A stretch of DNA of 64,000 bases from Prevotella sp. Rep29. Its GTDB lineage: Bacteria; Bacteroidota; Bacteroidia; Bacteroidales; Bacteroidaceae. Position 1 is the stretch's first letter; every line of letters begins with the position of its first letter. The translations under genes and the position numbers were made by a program. The notes beneath the pieces were generated by a model. The model was given only the letters and a program-made list of their open reading frames with translations, was not told where the DNA came from and ran no database searches. Location: contig NZ_CP047159.1 of assembly GCF_019551475.1 (NCBI RefSeq), forward strand, positions 1,302,001 through 1,366,000, written 5' to 3'. This document shows, piece by piece, positions 58,620 through 64,000 of the stretch.

Positions 58620-61034
58620 ATGAATAGACGATCATTACTCTTAGTGTCAGCTGTTGTCATGACGCTGTCAGCTTTTGGCGTGGATGATGAGGGCGCGCGT
58701 CCGATTCTTCCTGACACATCACGCGTGTTCGACCTGGACGAGGTCACTGTGATATCACAGCCGAAAGAAAGTTACCGCATGCGAATGCAACCGTTAAGTT
58801 CGTCAATGTATGATGAAGAGCAACTTAACAGCCTGAGCATCGGCGACCTACGCGAACTTTCATCCTATGTTCCTTCTTTCGCTATGCCTAATTACGGCTC
58901 GCGCCTCACATCTTCGATGTATATTCGTGGCATAGGCTCGCGCGTCAACAATCCTGCGGTCGGTATTTACGTAGATGGCGTGCCAATAATCAGTAAAAGC
59001 GCCTTCAATTTCCATTTGTATGACATTGAGCGCGTCGATGTCCTGCGAGGTCCGCAAGGAACATTGTACGGACAGAACACAGAGGGTGGATTGGTGCGTA
59101 TCTATACCAAGAATCCTATGACCTATCAGGGAACCGATGTGCGGTTAGGGCTGGGCTCCCATTTCTATCGCAATGCAGAGGTAGCACATTATAATAAGGT
59201 GAACGAGCGGTTGGCTTTCTCGTTGGCAGGTTTCTATAATGGTCAGAACGGATTCTTCCGCAATCAACAAACAGGCGAGCGAGCGGATTGTTTCAACGAA
59301 GCAGGCGGAAGGCTGCGTATGGTGTATCAGCCGTCCGACGTTTTCCGGATGGACTATCTGGCAGACTACCAATATGTTCGCCAGAATGCGTTCCCATACG
59401 GAGTGATGGACGCTAACGGAACAATTGAGAGTCCTTCGACAACCTATCAGAACAACTATCGCCGCAACATTTTCCACAACGCACTCAACATGAAAGTGGC
59501 TGGACGCGGATTTGACTTTTATTCCACGACCAGTTATCAACTGCTCAGAGACTACATGCTGATGGACCAGGACTATTTGCCTGAAGACTATATGCACCTG
59601 TCACAGCGCCAGCTTCAGAACGCACTGACACAGGAATTTGTGTTCAAGAACAACAGCTCGGGCATTTGGCATTGGACGGCAGGCGCATACGGGTCTTACC
59701 AGTGGCTGAAGACTGAAGCGCCAATATATTTCGGAGACGGCATTACCGGTCCTATCGGAAAAGGTATTCATTCTGCGATGTACAACGCTATGATTGGCTC
59801 TTTCATGGGAAGATTCATCGCTCAGGGTATGACGCCCGAGCAGGCGAGGGAAGCAGCGGCGGCATTTATTGCCCAACGTGGCGGCATAACGATGGACGTG
59901 AAGATGGAAGTGCCGGGAATATTCCGCACACCGCAGTTCAACTTGGGACTTTTTCATGAATCAAATATTGAGATTACACCCAACCTGATTGCCACGCTCG
60001 GTTTGCGCTATGACTACATGCAGACGAAAATCGATTATGATACGGAAGCCCGCATGGCCATGACTGCAAACGTGATGGGAACGGAAGCAACATACATACT
60101 GACATCCGTCTTGAAGAACACGGAAAAAGAACACTACAATCAGTTACTTCCGAAAATGGGGTTGACCTATCGTTTTAACAACGGCAACAATATTTATGCC
60201 CTTGTGAGCAAAGGCTATCGTGCCGGCGGTTTCAACATGCAGATGTTCTCGGACATTCTCCAAACGGAGCTGAACGCCAACTCACGGAATGCGATGAGCG
60301 GAGATTACGACGTTCCCCATACAGACGAAGACTATGAGCGTATCGCAAAGACGATATCCTACAAACCGGAAGTCAGTTGGAACTATGAGTTCGGTACCCA
60401 TCTGAATCTTTTCGGAGATGCCGTAAAACTTGATTTCTCAGGATTCTATGTGCAGATACGCAACCAGCAGTTGTCTGTCATGGCAGACAATTATGGCTAT
60501 GGCCGCATGATGGTAAACGCAGGAAAGAGCTATTCCTGCGGTGTTGAACTTGCATTGCGCGGCAAAGCCTTCGACAATCATCTGTCGTGGGGAATGAACT
60601 ACGCATACACTCACGCGGTCTTTAAGGAATACACAGACACTATAGAAGGAGTATCTTTCACGAAAGAGGTTGTGGACTACAAGGACAAGCGGGTGCCATA
60701 CGTTCCTGAACACACGTTCAGCGCCAATGCAGACTATCGCTTTGATTTCCTGAGCGGAGCCCTGAAATCACTTACGCTGGGTGCCAATGTCTATGCGCAG
60801 GGAAAGATTTACTGGAACGAAATCAACGACTTGTCGCAACCGTTCTATGCGGTTCTCGGTGCGCATGCCGATGCTGACTTTGGGAATATCGTCCTGTCGG
60901 CATGGGTCAAGAATCTCACTGACAACAAGTATAGCACATTCGTTGTTCAAAGCGCGATATCGGGAACTGCCTATAGCTTTGCGCAAAGAGGAAATCCAAT
61001 TCAGTTCGGTGTAGATCTGAAATTGCATTTCTAA
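58620..61034 (+). CDS. TonB-dependent outer membrane receptor
   Basis: The 804-residue protein has a signal peptide, a TonB-box-like region (DLDEVTVISQPKES) and a plug domain (YVPSFAMPNYGSRLTSSMYI, ERVDVLRGPQGTLYGQNTEG). A 22-strand barrel follows and ends in a terminal phenylalanine (DLKLHF). It resembles catecholate or FecA-like receptors rather than SusC (no DUF4480 N-terminal extension and no SusD partner). The ligand is unknown. The start at 58620 is chosen because it gives the signal peptide and follows a TACATTTG (58584-58591). A terminator follows. Confidence 0.92.
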   Translation: MNRRSLLLVSAVVMTLSAFGVDDEGARPILPDTSRVFDLDEVTVISQPKESYRMRMQPLSSSMYDEEQLNSLSIGDLRELSSYVPSFAMPNYGSRLTSSMYIRGIGSRVNNPAVGIYVDGVPIISKSAFNFHLYDIERVDVLRGPQGTLYGQNTEGGLVRIYTKNPMTYQGTDVRLGLGSHFYRNAEVAHYNKVNERLAFSLAGFYNGQNGFFRNQQTGERADCFNEAGGRLRMVYQPSDVFRMDYLADYQYVRQNAFPYGVMDANGTIESPSTTYQNNYRRNIFHNALNMKVAGRGFDFYSTTSYQLLRDYMLMDQDYLPEDYMHLSQRQLQNALTQEFVFKNNSSGIWHWTAGAYGSYQWLKTEAPIYFGDGITGPIGKGIHSAMYNAMIGSFMGRFIAQGMTPEQAREAAAAFIAQRGGITMDVKMEVPGIFRTPQFNLGLFHESNIEITPNLIATLGLRYDYMQTKIDYDTEARMAMTANVMGTEATYILTSVLKNTEKEHYNQLLPKMGLTYRFNNGNNIYALVSKGYRAGGFNMQMFSDILQTELNANSRNAMSGDYDVPHTDEDYERIAKTISYKPEVSWNYEFGTHLNLFGDAVKLDFSGFYVQIRNQQLSVMADNYGYGRMMVNAGKSYSCGVELALRGKAFDNHLSWGMNYAYTHAVFKEYTDTIEGVSFTKEVVDYKDKRVPYVPEHTFSANADYRFDFLSGALKSLTLGANVYAQGKIYWNEINDLSQPFYAVLGAHADADFGNIVLSAWVKNLTDNKYSTFVVQSAISGTAYSFAQRGNPIQFGVDLKLHF

Positions 61035-61036
61035 GC

Positions 61037-61083
61037 AAAATCGGTCATTAGACTCCAGCGAAAGTCTAATGACCGATTTTTTT
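61037..61083. terminator. bidirectional terminator after the receptor gene
   Basis: A perfect 18-bp stem (AAAATCGGTCATTAGACT and its complement, 8-nt loop) followed by T lies between the convergent receptor and hydrolase genes. Confidence 0.9.
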
Positions 61084-61094
61084 GAATAAAGGAA

Positions 61095-62225
61095 TTATTT
61101 CAGATTCTTATTGAAGAACTCTGCCAGTTTGTCCCAAGGGATGAGGTTTTTCGACTCCCCTTTACCTTCAGCTTTTGTCCAGCCACCATCGTAGAGATCG
61201 CAATGTGAGGCACCGGGTATGATAATCAGTTGTTTGTTCTCGGGGTTGGGATTAGGTTTGGTCACGAAATGATATCCCTCAGCCTTGCCATCCACCATAT
61301 AGTGATAGGCAGCTTCGCCGAAGTAGCGTGAGTGAGCCTTCTCTCCATGCATCACGAGGACGGCAGAGCGAATCTCATTGATATAATAGAGGAAACGGGC
61401 ATTTGCGTATGCCTGTGTTCCTATCACGCGCCAGCCATCATTTGAGTTGCCGCTACGCTTATGGTAGCCACGCGGTGTGATGTAGTAGTCGTAGTAATCT
61501 TTCACAAACTGAGGTGCATCCTCTGGCAGCGGATTCACCACACCGCCAGCCATCGCCGCCGGGTCATCCAGTCGCTGCTTGGCGATTGCCTCGCGGGCTG
61601 CATGGCGGGCATCCTCCTTGTCGTCAGCATCGTAATAGCCATTGCCACTGACGCGAGTCATGTCGTACATCGTGCTGGCTACGGTAGCCTTGATGCGTGT
61701 GTCGGCAGCGGCGGCATTGAGGGCGATGCCTCCCCAGCCACAGATACCGATGATGCCTATCTTTCCGGCATCCACGTTCTCCTGCTTCGAGAGGAAGTCA
61801 ACAGCTGCCATGAAGTCTTCGGTGTTGATGTCGGGCGAGGCTGTACGCCGGGGCTCTCCGCTGCTCTCTCCGGTGTAGGAAGGGTCGAAAGCCAGCGCCA
61901 CAAATCCGCGCTCTGCCATCCGCATGGCATAGAGTCCGCTCGACTGTTCCTTGGTGGCTCCAAACGGACCGCTGACGGCAATTGCCGCCATCTTTCCTTG
62001 TCCGTCTTTAGGTGTGTAGAGGTCAGCTGCCAACGTCAGACCATACTGTGTTTCAAAGGTCACCTTCTGGTGCTTCACTTTCTCACTCAGCGGGAACACC
62101 TTGTCCCACTCCTGTGTTAACTCAATCTTTGCCATACTGTCATTTTCTTTTTTGTTTGTTGCTTTTTCTGTGCAAGCCGTCAGTATTCCGGCGGTAAGCA
62201 ATGCTGCAAATAATACTTTCTTCAT
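61095..62225 (-). CDS. alpha/beta-hydrolase-like lipoprotein (DLH/YcjY-like)
   Basis: The 376-residue protein has a lipoprotein signal (AALLTAGILTACTE; cysteine near residue 18) and an alpha/beta hydrolase domain of the DLH/YcjY-like group (AIAVSGPFGATKEQSSGLYA, ALAFDPSYTGESSGEPRR, IGIIGICGWGGIALNAAA, VLVMHGEKAHSRYFGEAAYH, then PGASHCDLYDGG with a histidine). At the nucleophile elbow GICGWGG there is no serine in the expected G-x-S-x-G pattern; Cys or no nucleophile is present. The substrate is unknown. Its ATG overlaps the stop of a short C-terminal remnant. Confidence 0.85.
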   Translation of the reverse strand: MKKVLFAALLTAGILTACTEKATNKKENDSMAKIELTQEWDKVFPLSEKVKHQKVTFETQYGLTLAADLYTPKDGQGKMAAIAVSGPFGATKEQSSGLYAMRMAERGFVALAFDPSYTGESSGEPRRTASPDINTEDFMAAVDFLSKQENVDAGKIGIIGICGWGGIALNAAAADTRIKATVASTMYDMTRVSGNGYYDADDKEDARHAAREAIAKQRLDDPAAMAGGVVNPLPEDAPQFVKDYYDYYITPRGYHKRSGNSNDGWRVIGTQAYANARFLYYINEIRSAVLVMHGEKAHSRYFGEAAYHYMVDGKAEGYHFVTKPNPNPENKQLIIIPGASHCDLYDGGWTKAEGKGESKNLIPWDKLAEFFNKNLK

Positions 62226-62335
62226 CTTATTATTTTCTTTCCGTTTTGAATGATAATTCCTTTCTGTCTCGCCTGTGCCAATGTGCCTTGCAGGGTATAG
62301 GCATTTGAGGAAAGTTTGTCGGCACTCACGTTGTT
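62222..62335 (-). pseudogene. 37-residue remnant of a C-terminal sorting-type tail
   Basis: Between the two lipoprotein genes one minus-strand frame reads SSNAYTLQGTLAQARQKG and ends with IIIQNGKKIIR before TGA. This is the typical end of T9SS-like or Por-type C-terminal regions in Prevotella. It is cut off upstream by a TAG and lies in a different frame from the cyclophilin-like gene. It has no start codon of its own, so it is best read as a decayed 3' end. Confidence 0.55.
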
Positions 62336-62823
62336 CTACTCAACGACAAGGTGACGCTGATGTTGTTCTCGCCTGCTTTGAGGAATGTCGTCAGTTCGCT
62401 TGCTGTCAGATTGTCAATCTTTCCTAAGCGAGTATAAGTCCATGAGTTTGTGCCATAGAAGATACAGATGTTATCGCCGCTGTAAAGGATGACATCACCT
62501 GGCTGGGCATTTATCCGTTCGTTGCTCGTTGGCAACGAGAACCCCAGGGGACCCCAGATTTCAAAGCCACCGCTCGAATTGAGCGTCACCGTGACAGGAG
62601 CTTGCTGAAGTTTTTCCACAAGTGCTTGCGTGGCACTGTTGTCGGCAAGCGTCACTGACGCCGTCTTGCCGCCGATTGTAATATACATTTTTTGTGTCAT
62701 AGTCTCATCGTTTGGGGTCTGCGCCTGTGTCTCGTCACTGCTGCACGAGATGATAACCAGAGCCGTAACCAACATTATCAGGCGATGAATGAATGCTGTT
62801 TTCGTCATTTCCTTCGTTTCCAT
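62326..62823 (-). CDS. cyclophilin-like-fold lipoprotein
   Basis: The 165-residue protein has a lipoprotein signal (LVTALVIISCSSDE) and a C-terminal cyclophilin-like domain. The order KMYITIGGKTASVTLADNSA, ALVEKLQQAPVTVTLN, IWGPLGFSLPTSNERINAQP and DVILYSGDNICIFYG is typical of the family. Biochemical function is unknown. The ATG at 62823 is preferred over a TTG at 62832. A TATCTTTG (62856-62849) is upstream. The end (SLSRTT) is followed out of frame by a sorting-type remnant, so the original protein may have been longer. Confidence 0.82.
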   Translation of the reverse strand: METKEMTKTAFIHRLIMLVTALVIISCSSDETQAQTPNDETMTQKMYITIGGKTASVTLADNSATQALVEKLQQAPVTVTLNSSGGFEIWGPLGFSLPTSNERINAQPGDVILYSGDNICIFYGTNSWTYTRLGKIDNLTASELTTFLKAGENNISVTLSLSRTT

Positions 62824-62975
62824 ATAAATCAATCTCTGTTACCCGATGCAAAGATACAATTTTTTTTCGACATTTAAGCAGAAATTCCTATATAACGTAG
62901 GTTCATATAAGATAAGAATAGGTGAAAGTTTGATGCGACATCTCTCATCTCACTCGTTCAGCGACTTGCAGCTTT

Positions 62976-63189
62976 TGTATATTTATGCAGAGGGTAGGGT
63001 ATTAAGGCGCGTTTTGTAAACTCCTGAATTTCAATACATTAAGTAGAGCTTTCCAAAAGTTGAACTTTTAGCTTGCAAAAGTTCAACTTTGAGGACGCAA
63101 AAGTTCAACTTTCAGCGTGCAAAAGTTCAACTTTTGGAAAGTGAAAGTTCAACTGCATATTTATACTACCTTTTCCGTATGTTTATACA
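62976..63189 (+). repeat. intergenic palindromic repeat, copy E
   Basis: This 214-bp plus-orientation copy lies downstream of glyA and upstream of the cyclophilin-like gene. The left arm starts TGTATATTTATGCAG and has TTTTGTAAACTCCTGAATTT. All four core units are GTTCAAC type with exact 22-bp spacing: AAAAGTTGAACTTTT, then AAAAGTTCAACTTT three times, the last with an extra T. The right arm has GAAAGTTCAACTGCATATTT and ends GTATGTTTATACA. Confidence 0.9.
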
Positions 63190-63240
63190 GGGTGTGTTTG
63201 GGTGATTATTTTCGCCGGATTCACATTCCATATAACACAA

Positions 63241-63274
63241 AAAAGCCGGATTCGCAACAGCAAATCCGGCTTTT
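63241..63274 (-). terminator. glyA terminator
   Basis: AAAAGCCGGATT pairs with AATCCGGCTTTT around a 10-nt loop. On the minus strand the stem ends in a run of T, 22 bp after the glyA stop. Confidence 0.88.
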
Positions 63275-63295
63275 CTTTTTTTGACCTCCTATTTC

Positions 63296-64000
63296 TTAAT
63301 AAGCGAACAGGGGATAGTCTTTCATCATCTCATTGACACGTGCGCGAACGCTTGCAATTACCTCTTCATTCTCAGGAGCGTTGAGCACTTCCTCAATGAG
63401 GTCGGCAATGACTGGCATCATGTCTTCCTTCACGCCACGAGTGGTGATGGCAGGAGTACCGAGACGAATACCGCTGGTCTGGAATGCAGAGCGCGTATCG
63501 AACGGAACCATGTTTTTGTTGACCGTGATGTCGGCAGCAACGAGTGCATTCTCAGCCACCTTACCAGTCAGTTCGGGATATTTCGAACGGAGGTCAACCA
63601 GCATGGAGTGGTTGTCTGTACCACCGCTGACGATACCGAATCCGCGCTTTACGAGTTCCTCTGCCAATACCTGCGCATTCTTCTGCACCTGTTTAGCCCA
63701 TTCCTTGAACTCAGGCTGCAGTGCCTCGCCGAAAGCAACTGCCTTTGCAGCGATAACATGCTCCAGCGGTCCGCCTTGCTGACCTGGGAATACGGCAGAA
63801 TTGAGTATCTGGCTCATCATCTTCACCTGTCCCTTCGGAGTGGTCAGTCCCCATGGGTTCTCAAAGTCTTTGCCCATCAGGATGATACCTCCGCGTGGTC
63901 CACGCAAAGTCTTATGAGTCGTAGATGTCACGATGTGTGCATATTTAACGGGGTTTTCCAACAGTCCGGCAGCAATGAGTCCGGCAGGGTGAGCCATGTC
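63296..64000 (-). CDS. glyA: serine hydroxymethyltransferase GlyA (5' end outside window)
   Basis: The C-terminal 234 residues of SHMT are present and the frame runs off the window edge. The PLP lysine lies in [47 protein letters not shown] and [14 protein letters not shown] are family signatures. The enzyme interconverts serine and glycine and loads tetrahydrofolate with one carbon. The C-terminus ([10 protein letters not shown]) is complete. A terminator follows. Confidence 0.97.
   Translation of the reverse strand, partial: DMAHPAGLIAAGLLENPVKYAHIVTSTTHKTLRGPRGGIILMGKDFENPWGLTTPKGQVKMMSQILNSAVFPGQQGGPLEHVIAAKAVAFGEALQPEFKEWAKQVQKNAQVLAEELVKRGFGIVSGGTDNHSMLVDLRSKYPELTGKVAENALVAADITVNKNMVPFDTRSAFQTSGIRLGTPAITTRGVKEDMMPVIADLIEEVLNAPENEEVIASVRARVNEMMKDYPLFAY

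Larger units (their letters stand above)
62824..63295. other. 472-bp gap with promoter element, repeat E and glyA terminator
   Basis: The gap holds the -7 box of the cyclophilin-like gene (62856-62849, minus strand), repeat copy E (62976-63189) and the glyA terminator (63241-63274). No additional gene is visible. Confidence 0.6.

Overview
The window looks like chromosome from a Bacteroidales species, most likely Prevotella or a close relative. Three things point there. The promoters follow the Bacteroidetes pattern TTTG-N19 to N21-TAnnTTTG. The primary sigma factor is short and lacks region 1.1. Typical lineage genes are present: GH97 SusB-like, GH106 and GH78 enzymes, methylmalonyl-CoA mutase MutAB, HU-SPOR and HU-LysM membrane proteins, a T9SS-like C-terminal domain and LpxK. 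I saw no rRNA, tRNA, CRISPR array, insertion sequence or prophage.

Layout. 1-2.7 kb: alpha-glucan phosphorylase behind the end of an upstream gene. 2.7-8.5 kb: trmO, then the minus-strand operon sppA-lpxK-pnp-thiL. 8.7-14.2 kb: a type II pantothenate kinase, a five-gene minus-strand run (rpoD, an exported protein, an HprK-like kinase, an S24/S26 peptidase, a PqqD-like protein), and HtrA. 14.5-23.5 kb: nrdDG, mutAB, truA and dapA. 23.6-28.2 kb: asparaginase and rubrerythrin, an orphan polysaccharide-export lipoprotein and a PurF homologue. 28.2-31.8 kb: an AraC gene broken by an amber codon, a ferritin-like redox cluster with two very small genes, and an acyl-ACP thioesterase. 31.9-34.4 kb: an AT-rich type II restriction-modification pair and a candidate structured RNA. 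34.9-43.8 kb: a glycan-degradation operon (GDPD, GH78, GH106, GH97) without SusC/D. 43.8-50.1 kb: a GATase-like lipoprotein and an operon of three exported surface-type proteins. 50.6-52.0 kb: Nim-like protein, an internally deleted acetyltransferase, a small protein and a glyoxalase-like protein. 52.5-57.8 kb: ftsY-rimO-HU-HU/LysM, converging on HU/SPOR-FHA. 58-64 kb: rfbC, a TonB-dependent receptor, a lipoprotein hydrolase, a cyclophilin-like lipoprotein and partial glyA.

The strongest unexplained signal is a family of five intergenic repeats, at about 3.5, 17.3, 34.7, 52.2 and 63.1 kb. Four copies are 213-215 bp long. The fifth is 170 bp, shorter by exactly two 22-bp units. Each has a conserved left arm, a core of 22-bp units carrying a 15-bp palindrome, and a right arm; related TATTTAT motifs sit at both ends. 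The cores come in two sequence types, one GTGGCAC-based and one GTTCAAC-based, that tend to be uniform within a copy.

Other points of note: two membrane-anchored HU proteins that pair a DNA-binding domain with a peptidoglycan-binding domain; a GH78/GH106 junction at a run of eight T that could join the two enzymes by a -1 shift; a PqqD-peptidase-kinase cassette downstream of the primary sigma factor gene; and several genes caught in decay.
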